Positions 46,351 through 57,511 of a stretch of 64,000 bases of DNA are shown here, piece after piece. Numbering within the stretch: the stretch's first letter is position 1; each line of letters begins with the position of its first letter. The stretch comes from Laburnicola sp. R22_1. Taxonomy: Eukaryota; Ascomycota; Dothideomycetes; Pleosporales; Didymosphaeriaceae. The position numbers were made by a program, and so were the translations under genes. The notes beneath the pieces are model-generated. The model was not told the origin of the DNA. It did no database searches and saw only the letters and a program-made list of their open reading frames with translations. The DNA lies in the NCBI GenBank assembly GCA_014281115.1, contig JACONQ010000017.1, forward strand, positions 1,364,001 through 1,428,000, given 5' to 3'.

Positions 46351-47092
46351 AAATGCAACCGAACGAGCGATATGTCTTCTAGCATTTCATGGCTGACCAT
46401 GATTTTTCAACATCCTCTTCCAGTCCAAAAATCTTCCATCTAATTGATTTTTACGATGCAAGTGGGGGAAGTCAAAATTTCGGTTCTAATTTCGCGGTCA
46501 TGTATGATTTTTCCTTTGCGCAGACCTTTTTACTGTATTAACGGGGGGACACGTGGTGGAATGTATTCTGTTTTCGATGTACTAATAGAAGTGCGCGACG
46601 ATGTGGCGGCACCGGAAGGATGAGAGACGATCAGAGTAGTCATAGCATTTCATGTCTGTCCATGTTCTTTCTCGTCTCTAAACGTTCACGATATCATAGT
46701 ACATAAGAAGATCTTAACGGTACCGAGACACTTCCGCACAAAAGCAGTATACGTCCCGTGCTAACTCAACTTTGCCTGCGAGTTCCAAAATCCGTAACAT
46801 GTTGGGATGTCCATAGAATGGAAATGGATGAATAGACTCTCACACATAATACCTATCCACACTCCAACGCCGCATACAGTACTAGGACAAAAGTTTGAGT
46901 ACAATGCGTTCCCCGGATCAGCAGTACAAGGCCAACTGTACTCGAATCTATGTCCTGTAGCTGTAGCTGTAGAAACGGAAAAGCATGAATAGACAGAACC
47001 CTCACACATACATGCAACCTATCTAAACCCAACGCTGCATGTCAACACTTCCCTCCTTTACAAAGACAATCAACAATCAATTGAACCCCCCT
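46351..47092. other. Convergent intergenic region with a duplicated ~60-bp segment
   Basis: 3' UTRs of two converging genes. Contains an imperfect direct duplication (46821-46875 and 46977-47040, sharing ATGAATAGAC, CTCACACATA and CCAACGC-GCAT blocks) and, between the copies, an inverted repeat (46894-46903 with 46937-46946) and a short GTAGCT tandem. No gene seen. Confidence 0.45.
46821..47040 (+). repeat. Imperfect direct repeat pair flanking a small inverted repeat
   Basis: Left copy 46821-46875 and right copy 46977-47040 align by eye with several mismatches and small gaps. The 100 bp between them carries TTTGAGTACA and its near reverse complement TGTACTCGAA. Confidence 0.55.
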
Positions 47093-49861
47093 CTACAACT
47101 CCTCCTCCTCCTCCTCCTCATCACCCATCCACTCCCCCGGCGGCGGCGCTGGAATACTAAAATCCTCCACACTCGCCTGCCCCCCGTCCCACTGACTATA
47201 CCCCCCAGCACCACCACCAGCATCACCATCCTCCCCCACGCCCTCCCCTCTTACCAGCGGACTACTCCACCCCTCCATCCTCACCCTAGCCGGACTCGGA
47301 AAACTCGACGGAATCACGAGCGGCGGCGGTTTCCCCGGCGACACGCCGTCGTCGAACAGCGACGCACTCCTCCCCCGTGTTGTCATCTTCTTCGGCGTCG
47401 TACTCGCACTGCGTATACGCTGTTCGATCTTCTGGTTGTTCTTGCGCGGCGAGACGAGCGGAGAGAGCTGCTGTGTGGGGTCTACTACGGTGGTGGCTTG
47501 ACTGATGTACGAATGCGAGTGTGAGTGCGAGCGGGAGAGGTGCTGTGTCTGTGTGGCAGCGCGGGGCGGAAAGGGCGTGGCTTGGTAGCTGTAGTTTGAG
47601 TCTGGGGCTACGTGCATGCTTGATGGTGGGGGGAGGTGGTATTGTGAGTAGGTTTGGTGTTCGGTTTGGAGTTGGTGGTTTGCTTGGCTGGAGTGGGAGG
47701 GGGAGGGGGAAGGAGAGAGGTCTAGGTGTGTGGGGGGTGAGCGGGGGACTTGGATGGAGGGGTTGGTGGGGGGTTGTGGGTTGAGGGTGGTATGGGGAAG
47801 GCGGTTGAGCGGGAGAATGGGGGCGCGGGGTCTTCTTCGTCGTCCGGGGTGATGTCGTCATCGTCTGTGAACATTGGTATTGGGGGTTGGGTCCTGTAAT
47901 CTTCGAGTGGTGGTGTAGACTGGACATGGGCCGGGGGCAATGAAGGCTGATGAGCGACGGTAGCGGCAACGGGATCTGCAGTGGTAGACCCAGTCTCTTC
48001 AGGGGTCTCGTCGTCGATGAACATCGGTGTTGGAGGCTGCGTTCTGTAATCCTCGACTGCCGGTGAGGAGTTCATCTGAACGGCTGGAGATGATGGGTCA
48101 CGTTTGATAGTAGTACTGGGTTGTGCATGCCCAGATGGCGTGTTTCGTAACTTCTTCCGGGGGGAAGGTGAGGAGTAAGGGAGAGGAGGCAGTTCTGCGA
48201 CATCAGAAGATTGTTCCTCGGTGTTATGCAATGCTGTGGGAAGTTGAGGCGGCTGCCCGAGCTCTTGCGAGCCTTCATCATCTCGATTGACGAACAACTC
48301 TCCTAGCTCTTCAGATGACTCCCTGTTAGGCTGTATAATATCTTCGTCCGCATTTGCACATGCTAGGTCGATTGAGTGAAGTATGGCTTGTGTCTCAGCA
48401 CCGACACTTATACCAATAACCGGTCTATCCACACCGCGTAGCACTGCTTGTGTCTCCGGCCCAACATCGTACTCCACATCAGGATTTGCCTCGTCCTCGA
48501 TAAGGTCGCCGTCCTCATCCTCCGAGTCAGGTATCGTGCTTGCAAACTTTTTTAGAGTAGGTGGCGGTATTTGCTCTTGGGGACCGTCCTGAAATGTAAC
48601 TTGTTTCCTCTTTGAGGGCGTCTCCGCTACAGTGGTGTCATTAGCAGAACGTGGCTTTAGCGGCGTTCGACCCGGTCTCCGTGGACTATTCTGAGTGAAC
48701 AGCGGTGAATCCACTGGGGACTGCGAGGACGGTATCTCGAATACGCCGCGTTTCTCGGGCGTTGATAAGAGCCCGAACCGGGTCTTCGGCGATTTCCCAG
48801 CTGGCGCTTTCGAGGCCCTCATAGCGGCTGGAGTGAGCTGGCGGCGAGAGGATGCTCGACGACCTGGGCCTGTCTTCTTCGTAGCTGGTGGGTCGATATA
48901 CTGCGTAGGCTGATATTCATCATCGCTCTCGTCGTCGTCATCGTTTGCGAGGGGAGGAACGTCCGGTGTAGCTGTATGTGCATCCTCCATGGTACCCTCA
49001 GCATGTGTATCCTGTGCAATTGCTTCCGCGTCGTCATTGTTCTCTCGACTCTCCCATTCCGGAGCTTCAAAATTTCCAACATCCTCTTCCAACTCTTCGT
49101 CGGAGTCAAGCACCAGCGGAGTCAGCCCATGAACCATCTGCGTCAACGTCTGCTGCTGTTTATCCTTCTTAGACTTCTTGCCACCCCAACTTGTGCGCGG
49201 ACTCCGTTTTACAGGTTTAAACTTCGGTTCCATAGAACCCGGTATAGGCAAACGACCATCCACAATCTGCGTCATCGTAGATTGTCTGCGAAGCTTCGGT
49301 ATGGATGCTTCTCCGCGTTCCGCTGCGTCGGCTTGTTCGTCGTCTTCTGAGGCGTTCGTGGCGGGAGCAGCGGATCTTCTGCGCTTTGGAACAGCGGCTT
49401 TCCGTGTACGCTTCGGCGTTGGTCGCACGGGTTCATCGTCATCTTCTTCCGCGTCTTCCTGCATCACACCGCTGCTCCTCTTCTTTGCCTTCTCCGCCGT
49501 CTTCCCCCTCCACCTCACTCCCCTCCACCTCAACGCCCCCATCTCCCTCCCCATCCCCATCCTCATCCTCATCCGAGTCCTGCACCGTCCCCCGCCTCCT
49601 CATCATCTCCGGCAAAAACCGCATCTGCTTCTTCTCCCTCTCCTCCACGCCATCAGGTCTGCGCACAATCTTCCTTTTGTGCGGGAAATACTGCTGCTGA
49701 GGGACCTTCTTCGAATAGTAGACTTTAAAGTCCGCGTTTTTGTTGCTCGAGCGCGTGCTGGCGGTCATGGTGGCGGTGGATGGATGGCTGCGGAGACGCG
49801 TGTTGGGGTGGACGCGGACGCGTCGAGGGGCCGAGGCGCGTTTGGGAGGTCCTTGCGTCAT
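47093..49861 (-). CDS. Disordered nuclear-type protein with TMTQI/TLTQM motifs; two frame breaks
   Basis: Three overlapping frames on one strand form one gene. The N-terminal part starts at ATG 49861 (or 49769, MTASTRSSNKNADFKVYYSKK) and is basic, then Asp/Glu-rich. The central frame (about 49540-47722) has PTPKRTRK, STMTQIVDGRLPIPGS, QTLTQMVHGLTPLV, an AT-hook-like GPGRRASSRR and many SP sites. The C-terminal frame (about 47790-47093) has SPLVSPRKNNQKIEQRIRS and an acidic end. Crossing from part 1 to 2 (49440-49570) and 2 to 3 (47722-47850) needs a one-base shift, and I find no canonical intron at either point, so low-complexity indels or sequencing slips are likely. Internal duplications include SSPAVEDYRTQPPTPMF / STPPLEDYRTQPPIPMF and ETQAVL / ETQAIL. 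I recall this TLTQM layout from uncharacterised fungal proteins. Function unknown; chromatin association is inference. Confidence 0.6.
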
Positions 49862-50152
49862 GTCATTGCCGCTTTGGGATGGGGAATGGGGAAAAGGTAG
49901 GCAACACTTGCAGGTGAGAGCAACAAGAATAATCGTTTTGGTATTTGACAATTTATTTGAAAGCCTTCATTCACCATTCACGTTATTGCACCCTGCGAAT
50001 CAAATTATTGGTCCAAGCTCGTATGCAGTTTCTCCACTCCGGCTCTCCTCAATGCACTGTGCTTTTCCCAGCCACGAGCCTATCGTTATTTCTATCATAT
50101 ATCGTGAACATATGCAACTCATTATCCAGCTATATACACAAAGTCCCTGGTG

Positions 50153-53100
50153 TCACGTAACATCCACCAACCAATCGGGCTCGGCATCCTCATCATCCGG
50201 GTCTTCCAGGGGCAAAGACCCTACGTCCGACGGCGATGAAGACGGCCTCGATGGCTCAGCAGGGGCCATTACTGCCTCGGTCCCATCCCCACCGTTGGGC
50301 TTGTTGTCGGCCTTGATTGACTCTTCAGGCTTAACTGGGACGATTTCTGGTCGCACTATATCTGGTTCTGCCTTCTCGGATGGAAGTTCTACTACAGGTT
50401 CCTGTAGATGCACATCTGGCAGGAGACCCTCAGCCAGATCCATGGGATCGTCAGCTTGGATAAAGCCTCCCTCTTGATTATGCTTTTCCGTCGACGGGCC
50501 TTGATTTGGTACTGACGTTTCAGGGAAGAAGGCACCACCTTGGTCCTCGTCATTTTCCAAGACAAGGTAGCTGCTCGTGCGCCGTGGGAGAAGCTTTTGT
50601 TGCGATAGAATAGCGCTGCCGAAGTGTTGAGATTCTTCACGCTCAAACCCTCCAGCGCTATCATCGGCATCTTCGGGAATGAAGCCGCCGTCCGCCTCTT
50701 CATCGTCATCAGGAACAAAGCCGCCAGCATTTTCTTGATGCTGCGATGGCGGCCTGTAGGCCTGGGTTGGTAGTCCTGCGCTGTCTCCCTCGTCTGGGAA
50801 GAAACCACCAGCAAATTCTCTCTCTTGAAGCTCTTTGTCCTCCTGGTTTATCTCATCCTGCAAGTCAATAACTGGTCCAGTCTTGCCGTCGATTTCTATA
50901 GCATTAATCCTCTTCGCGATCTTGAGACCAAGGTAAAAGCGTCTCCACAAACGTAGAGCTTCAGCTTTTTGCTGGTAAATCTCAGCTTCTTCTTGCGCGT
51001 ACTCCATAGCATCAATAACTGCTTCGACAGCCTCGGCGTACTCCTGTGCGACCACCACACCTTGCACGATTGCAGTTCCATGTCGGCCTTTGAAAGAAAA
51101 TCCCGTGACTGCTTCAGCGTAGTCTACACCAATCAGACGAGCAGCTTTCGAAGCTGATTTGTGCCGTATGTGGTGACCACCTGGAGGACACATAGATGGC
51201 ACATATAGATCCAAGTTGCCGTAAGCATTCCGGGGAACTCGCCCGCGAACCACTGGGGGCGGTACATAGAGCTCCGTCTGAAACTCAGCGTAGAGACCCG
51301 CACCGACCTCGTCTTGCTGATCTTCGACGTCCATGTCTGGGCCAATGGAGAGACGCCTACCTTTCTTGGGCTTTGCATGCTTCAACGGTTGCTCGCCACC
51401 TTGCACATCCCGCCCAAGTCGGTACCATTTGTCTGCGCTTCGGACAACGTGAACGTCCTTGCGGCGATATATCGGCTCCATCTTCGGGTTCATGGATGAA
51501 CCCACATTGACCTTGCCGACCTGATTAAGAGGGTGAATCACCTCGTTGTGCCGGAGATGCCGTTCAAGCACGTAGACCGGATGGTCTTTGAAATCTTGCA
51601 CGTTATTCGGTATCCCTTCTCTGGCTTCCTTCCTAGCAAGTTCCGCGTCTTCGACTTGGTCCTTATCGAGTTCGGTTTTACGTGCGAAAAACTTGGTTAC
51701 TTGCTTCCACCAGTCGTTGCCACCCTGTGTGCTTTCGACTCTGAATTTCCGAGTTTTTGCATTATATGCCTTGGCATAGCGTCGTGTGACGTCCTTGGCC
51801 GTGTAGTCGTCGTCGAACGCAATGGCGTAGGTCAAGGTATTTTGCGCAGAGTTTAGAGGAGGTTCTAGCTTCTCAGGCGCGTTGGTCGTAAAAGTCGACA
51901 AAGGATCAACGGGCACCCACCTTTGGTGAATCGTGTTGAAAACTTCTATCCAATAGACAGGGTATGCGGTATGGTACTGTTTTCTTGGTTTAGGCGGGAC
52001 GGTAGCACTGAGTGCAATGTGCCGCTCGCCAATAGCTTGCTCAAGCCGCGTAGGTCGCTTTGAGCGTGAGGCCTTCGGCCTTGGAGGGTTATGACTTTGG
52101 GCATTGTACGGATCTAACGTAATAGTGTTCGTGTGCATGCCTTGTTTCTGGGGAGTGGAGGGTTGTGCGGCAGAAGCAAAGGGCAGACATTGCAATGAGC
52201 AGACAAGACGAGCTTCTAGTCCAATAGCGCGCGTCAATGCACAGAACAGCTGTGCGCCAACATCTGGGGAACCCTGGAGCTTGGAGGCAGCTGTGCGAAA
52301 GTCCTCCAAGTCCATGGGATTGTCAAGCTCGTCAAAGTCAGAGAAAGGTCGCACTTCAGCGTCCGCCTCGGCCCACCGCGGTTTGTACATGCCCTGGGCA
52401 GTTGCAGTGAAGCGCTTCGACCACAACATCTTCAGCTCATTCAAGCCCTCTAGAAAGCTCTTCGAGGCATGGTATTGCGAGTGCTCAGGGTTCGGCACAA
52501 GGTTGGCGAGGGTCTTGGCTGGCAATATCTTGCGCAGGGCAGACTGGACAATGCGGTCGTTGCACCATGTGTTTCTGCGGTGGGCGTGGTAGAGTAGACA
52601 CAGAAGGTGCATCTTGTGGATATCCAGCCTGCGCTTCTTTTCCACAGACGTTATTGCGCGCCTGCGAAGCTGCCGCTTCGGCTTACTCTCTTCACCATCC
52701 GTTCCGCCAAAAGTTATCGAGATGTCGCCTATTTCGGGGGCATGGGCACCCTCCGAGTCGCCACCCTGTGCCAGCGCATCTTCCCACTCGACGTCGCTAT
52801 CGTCCGACTCTTCCGAGTCAAGTATTGTTTGTCGAACGCGGCCCGCGCTGCCATCCGCACTGTGATGATGGTGTGGGCGAGGTGACAGTGTTCCAGTGTG
52901 AGGCCGTAGCGGCTGCTTCGACTGTGCGTGCGACGGTGCTCTGGCCGCTGGCCTGGTCGGCGATTTCTGCCGCCGTGGTGCAAGATCGCCAGCCGGCTCG
53001 ACACTGCGTCGCGTTTTGCGCTTTTTGGCCGGCCTCGCATCGTCCTCGGCGCGGGCCGCTTCGGACAACAGATGTTGGAAGACGTCCGGGACGCCCTCAC

Positions 53101-53194
53101 TGTCCTGCGATGCTCTTGTGCGTCGCGTCGACCGTCGAGACGCGGCCGTGTCGGGTGTTTTGCGCAGTCGCCCCCGAGCACCCGCCATGTTCAT
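50153..53194 (-). CDS. RAD4: Rad4/XPC-family DNA damage recognition protein
   Basis: Single exon, 1013 aa (ATG 53194, or 53188). A basic disordered start leads to the transglutaminase-homology domain, split by insertions: SFLEGLNELKMLWSKRF, VGAQLFCALTRAIGLEARLVCSL (about residue 315) and YPVYWIEVFNTIHQRWVPVDPL (about 410). The three beta-hairpin domains follow: BHD1 (about 545, HPVYVLERHLRHNEVIHP), BHD2 (about 570-680, KVNVGSS...VHVVRSADKWYRLGR...TELYVPPPVVRGRVPRN) and BHD3 (about 680-740, MCPPGGHHI...GVDYAEAVTGFSFKGRHGTAIVQGVVV). An acidic tail carries a repeated AGGFxPDDD motif. The protein recognises helix-distorting lesions with Rad23 and starts global-genome nucleotide excision repair in the nucleus. 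Fission yeast has two such paralogues, and which one this matches is not decided. Confidence 0.95.
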   Translation of the reverse strand: MNMAGARGRLRKTPDTAASRRSTRRTRASQDSEGVPDVFQHLLSEAARAEDDARPAKKRKTRRSVEPAGDLAPRRQKSPTRPAARAPSHAQSKQPLRPHTGTLSPRPHHHHSADGSAGRVRQTILDSEESDDSDVEWEDALAQGGDSEGAHAPEIGDISITFGGTDGEESKPKRQLRRRAITSVEKKRRLDIHKMHLLCLLYHAHRRNTWCNDRIVQSALRKILPAKTLANLVPNPEHSQYHASKSFLEGLNELKMLWSKRFTATAQGMYKPRWAEADAEVRPFSDFDELDNPMDLEDFRTAASKLQGSPDVGAQLFCALTRAIGLEARLVCSLQCLPFASAAQPSTPQKQGMHTNTITLDPYNAQSHNPPRPKASRSKRPTRLEQAIGERHIALSATVPPKPRKQYHTAYPVYWIEVFNTIHQRWVPVDPLSTFTTNAPEKLEPPLNSAQNTLTYAIAFDDDYTAKDVTRRYAKAYNAKTRKFRVESTQGGNDWWKQVTKFFARKTELDKDQVEDAELARKEAREGIPNNVQDFKDHPVYVLERHLRHNEVIHPLNQVGKVNVGSSMNPKMEPIYRRKDVHVVRSADKWYRLGRDVQGGEQPLKHAKPKKGRRLSIGPDMDVEDQQDEVGAGLYAEFQTELYVPPPVVRGRVPRNAYGNLDLYVPSMCPPGGHHIRHKSASKAARLIGVDYAEAVTGFSFKGRHGTAIVQGVVVAQEYAEAVEAVIDAMEYAQEEAEIYQQKAEALRLWRRFYLGLKIAKRINAIEIDGKTGPVIDLQDEINQEDKELQEREFAGGFFPDEGDSAGLPTQAYRPPSQHQENAGGFVPDDDEEADGGFIPEDADDSAGGFEREESQHFGSAILSQQKLLPRRTSSYLVLENDEDQGGAFFPETSVPNQGPSTEKHNQEGGFIQADDPMDLAEGLLPDVHLQEPVVELPSEKAEPDIVRPEIVPVKPEESIKADNKPNGGDGTEAVMAPAEPSRPSSSPSDVGSLPLEDPDDEDAEPDWLVDVT

Positions 53195-54080
53195 GAAGCA
53201 GCAAGGGCGCGTGTGCGTGTGCGGCGGTGCGGTAAGAGGGGGCAGGCGGGGAGGTTTCGAGGCCCAGCGTCTAGACGTGCGCAGTGCAGAAAGATGCCCA
53301 TCTCGATGTCGTATCGAGGTAGCAAGGCAGGCGCGATGGCGCAGACTATAATGTGCAAGCTGTAGGCGTGGTCACTGGGCGTCTTGGTGTTGGAACACGG
53401 AGAGATGACGCACACGAGCCGGCGAAGATCCACGGGTGGTTGCCGCGCCATCACGTGCCTGGGGTTCGTCCGACCTCAGGCCAAGTACATATCATAACAT
53501 ATGTAGGTAGGTAGTATCGATGCTGCCATCGCTATATCATACACCAGCTTCGGACGTCCTGCAAATGTCCGTCACCACACCAAACCGTAGCACGCGCCTT
53601 CCATCAGTGAAAACCGACGAATCGAGCTAGCTTCGTCTACTATTGCAGTGGTACCTTCCATATCACCGTGGTGCATCATCGTCGCTCGTGTCGCCCTTCC
53701 TGCATTGACCTTGATGGCCGGATCAACAGTGGCCATACCAACCATGAACATTGACATGAACATGGCACTTCTCCGTGCTACCGTATCACCGTCCCGACTG
53801 CTCCAATCGTGGTCCGCGGCATTGCCCATATCTGCCATGCTGCCGATTCCCATAGGTAACCGTGGAACCGTAAAGCACGCCTATGCTTGCGCCCAACCAT
53901 AGCTAACATGGCTGTCTCTTTTCCGCTTCTAAATAGTTGCAGCGTCTTTCCCCTCCGTGGCGCTTGACGAGCCAGACCTTGCTCCAGTACCAGATCTGAA
54001 GTTTCCGGATTCCGAGCTACCCCAGAATACGACATCTAGAGGTAGAGCGCCTGGACGTTCGGAGACGACTCGCTCCTACC
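53195..54080. promoter_or_regulatory. Divergent region between RAD4 (-) and copper-type ATPase (+)
   Basis: 886 bp with the RAD4 promoter (TCACGTG at 53451-53457) on the left. At 53640-53900 a + strand frame is Met-rich (NIDMNMALL) and another is His/Cys-rich but broken by a stop. They could be decayed or misread upstream exons of the ATPase. I keep the ATPase start at 54081. Confidence 0.4.
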
Positions 54081-57000
54081 ATGGCTGGGCACGCTTGCTG
54101 TTGCTCGAAGGGGTGTTGTAGCAGTACGGAAGGAAGGAACCCTGCATCTCCCACTGCTTCAGACCGCACTTTGCACTCCACAACTCCGTCATATCCATCT
54201 TCACTCTCATCCACCATCACTACAGGATTATCAATTAGTACGACTGAAAATCGAGTAAGCCAAGGATTGGTTGACGGGTTCAAAGAGGACCTTCTGGTAC
54301 ATGCAGTCACCATGTGCTACGGATACCCTCCAGAATCCTCCGACGAGTCGGATATTGACAAGAGAGGGAATCACGGCTCTCGGACGCATATGAAGAGATT
54401 GAAAGTTGCAGGTAGTCGTCCCGTTCAAGTGCCCATGTCTATTTTCAAATACTAAAAGGATCAGGCGATGTCTCACGCCTCTCTGACGGCACAGCCGATG
54501 GCAGGAGTGTCCGGCTCGAGCGAGTCATTCTTACGATCAAAGGCCTAAAATGCGCGTGTTGCGAGAACGGGATTTCTCGTGCCTTAGATCAATTACCCGC
54601 AGTGCAGAGCCATCAGGTCAATATCGTTCTTGCGAGGGTCGAGTTTGATCTAGATGTCACCAGGTCGTCAGTCCGAAAAGTCAAACGGAAGCTCACTAGG
54701 GCAACCGGATACACCTTTGAGGAATATTTTCATCCTGAAGGGCAGGTCCTTGAGCTTGTCGTTGATGATCCTGTGGAGATCTATCGGGTAAGGAGTCGCT
54801 TCGCCACCAAAACTTGCCCCTTCTGGTCTTGAGTTATGCTTTCCATGAGCGCTTCTGCTAACAGATCTTACAGGCTGGCAGACCATACGGCGTTGCTTTA
54901 GTCGATTCGGCAGACAAGTCAAGTTGGAAACCGACTCGTATATTTAGCGGACGCAACAGCTCAGCCTCAGTGGAGAGCCGCATGGCTTCGCCAAATCGCA
55001 ACGGAACAAGCAGCAATGAAACAGTGGTATTCCCAGACGGGAGTACGAGAGCAAAGATTCTGCATCAAAGACAGACCGTCCGTGTTCATTATGATGCGAA
55101 GAAGATTGGAGCTCGCGAAGTGTTGCGCTATTACGAGCAACTGGCGGCGGATCAAGACATACAGCTTGCACCACCAATGACACATCCCAGTCTCGCAGCT
55201 GGGGCCAAACAGACGACACGTGCTTGTCTGGTATTCGTGTTGGCCGCGATCTTTACCATCCCCGTCGTCGTTTTTGCATGGGGGCCGCTTGACCATGGTA
55301 AGCTCATTTACGCGCATATATCACTGGCTTTCGCGACTATCGTACAAACTCTCGCAACCTGGGAGTTCTGCCCTGGTGAGTCCCCGCTTTCCGTACGTGA
55401 CACTTATGCATAATGCATCGAGTAACACGTGCTTACTCTATCCCAGGTGCTTGTCGAACACTAGTTCATTCCCGGGCATTTGCCATGGATTCCTTAATTG
55501 CAATCAGTACTACAGTAGCGTACATATTCAGCGTAATCTCGTACGTGCGTCAAGTTCAAGGAAAACCTATGGAGACCGGGTCCTTCTTTGAGACCTCAAC
55601 CCTGTTGGTTACTTTGATTCTCCTTGGTCACGTCGTGAACGAATTTGCACGGCTGAGAGCGGCAAAATCGGTGAGATAACCCAAGAATGATTTTTATAGG
55701 GTTGCTTTTGCTGATTTGCGCCCCCCTTAGGTGTCTTTCCGGTCTCTCCAGGTGGAAGAGGCGCTTCTCGTAATCCCTGGATCGACGCCTAGCGATCGGG
55801 ATACGCGCAAGATTGATGCCCGGTTATTACAGTATGGCGATCAATTCAAAGTACTCCCGGAGACAAGGATTGTCACAGATGGAAGCGTGGTACAAGGCGG
55901 CTCTGAAGTGGACGAGTCAATGATCACTGGTGAACCCCTGCCAGTTGCGAAAGGACAGACATCACCAGTTCATGCCGGAACCAATAATCGCAGTGGGACA
56001 CTCATTGTAGCGTTGACGGCCTTGCCACACGAGAACTCCGTCAGCAAAATTGCAACGATGGTAGAAAACGCGGAGCTTTCCAAGCCAAAAGTACGTAACA
56101 CTGAGGCGAATGCGCATTGCATATCCTCTGTTGACTTTTCTGGTTGAGATGTGCTGACTTTTGCCTCGATGTTTAGATTCAAGCGCTCGCAGATCGTATC
56201 GCAGCCTGGTTCGTTCCCGCAATCGTTGTCACTGCACTTTCAGTGTTTATCATACGGCTCATTGTGGACAAGTACCATAACAAGCACAGCTCCGGCCAGG
56301 CCGCTGTCAAGGCATTCACCTACGCTATCGCTACTTTCGTCGTCTCCTGTCCCTGTGCAATTGGCCTCGCTGTTCCAATGGTGATTCTCATTGCTAGTGG
56401 TGTGGCAGCGCGATTCGGGATCATTTTTAGAGACCCCCAAAAGCTGGAGATTGCTCGCAACGTCACAGACGTGGTATTCGACAAGACTGGTACATTGACG
56501 ACTAACGATCTTTCTGTTGTTCGAGCTGAGTATAGCAACGGACCTTCGACCGAAGTCAGAAGAATACTCCTAGGCCTTCTTAATGGCCTGAACCATCCAG
56601 TCTCTGCTGCCGTTTTCAAATGGGTTCGGGAACAATGTACGTACTTCTTTTCCAGCTACTTGACTAACAAAGCTTGCTGATATGTGCTCCTTATAGCTAG
56701 AGAGCAGAATGAAGGGGGGCTGCGCCCCTTAGCAATTTCGGACATCCAAAGCCTCCCTGGCGCAGGCGTCCAAGGCAGAGTGGGAGACAGCGGCCGGGTG
56801 GTGCGTGCCGGTAACGCAGATTGGCTTGCGCTCGCCGTCCCCGAGGACAACTGCTCTCTCCTTTGCGTCACCATCGACGGCGTCCATCGGGCCACATTCC
56901 ATCTCAAGACTCATATCCGAAAGGCAGCAAGAGCAACGGTGAAGCGCCTCCACAAACGACACATCCGCGTCCACATGCTTACCGGGGACCACGCTGGCGC

Positions 57001-57511
57001 CGCCACGGCCGTTGCTCAGGCTCTCGAACTCCCGGCTTCACGCGTCCAGAGTTGCTTGAAACCAGAGGACAAAAAGAACTACGTCGAAGCCCAACAAGCG
57101 ATCGGAAATGTCGTCATGTTTGTCGGCGACGGCACAAACGACGCCGTAGCCCTCAAGCAGGCAGCTGTCGGCGTCCATCTCAATCGCGGCTCCGACGTCG
57201 CAAAGAGCGCTGCAGATGTTGTTCTTATGAACCCTCGTCTCCTGGATGTCCTCGTCTTGCTCGACATCTCCAGGGCGGTTTACCGTCGCATCATCCTCAA
57301 CTTTGCTTGGTCGTTTTTGTACAACGTTTCTGCTGTTCTTTTGGCGGCGGGCGCGATCGAGCGGTTTCGCATCGAGCCGCAGTATGCGGGGCTGGGAGAG
57401 TTGGTTAGCGTGTTGCCTGTGGTGCTTATTGCTTTTCAGATGAAGTTTCGGGCGTATGGGTTGGCGTATAAGAGGGAGGAGCAGAGGATGGGCGAGTATA
57501 GTAAGGAGTGA
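54081..57511 (+). CDS. P1B-type heavy-metal (probably copper) transporting ATPase
   Basis: Seven exons, 54081-54411, 54459-54787, 54874-55375, 55447-55670, 55731-56090, 56177-56636 and 56697-57511, all with GT-AG introns (47, 86, 71, 60, 86 and 60 nt) that keep the frame; 1006 aa. The start shows a Cys cluster (HACCCSKGCC), then an HMA-like domain with the metal loop reading GLKCACCE (about residue 139). The P-type core follows: eight-helix membrane domain, actuator TGEPLPVAK (about 528), ion site CPCAIGLAVP (about 641), phosphorylation site DKTGTLT (about 683), the class-diagnostic NHPVS histidine-proline, TGDH, and hinge GDGTNDAVALKQA (about 878). CPC with HP marks Cu+/Ag+-type P1B pumps. 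The membrane (plasma, vacuolar or Golgi) cannot be told. Divergent from RAD4. Confidence 0.93.

Noticed and set aside
49178..49900. 240-codon + strand frame
   Set aside because: Antisense shadow of the TLTQM protein; Ser/Arg/Leu biased.
56821..57408. 195-codon + frame with many Arg and Ser
   Set aside because: Out-of-phase shadow of the copper ATPase exon 7.
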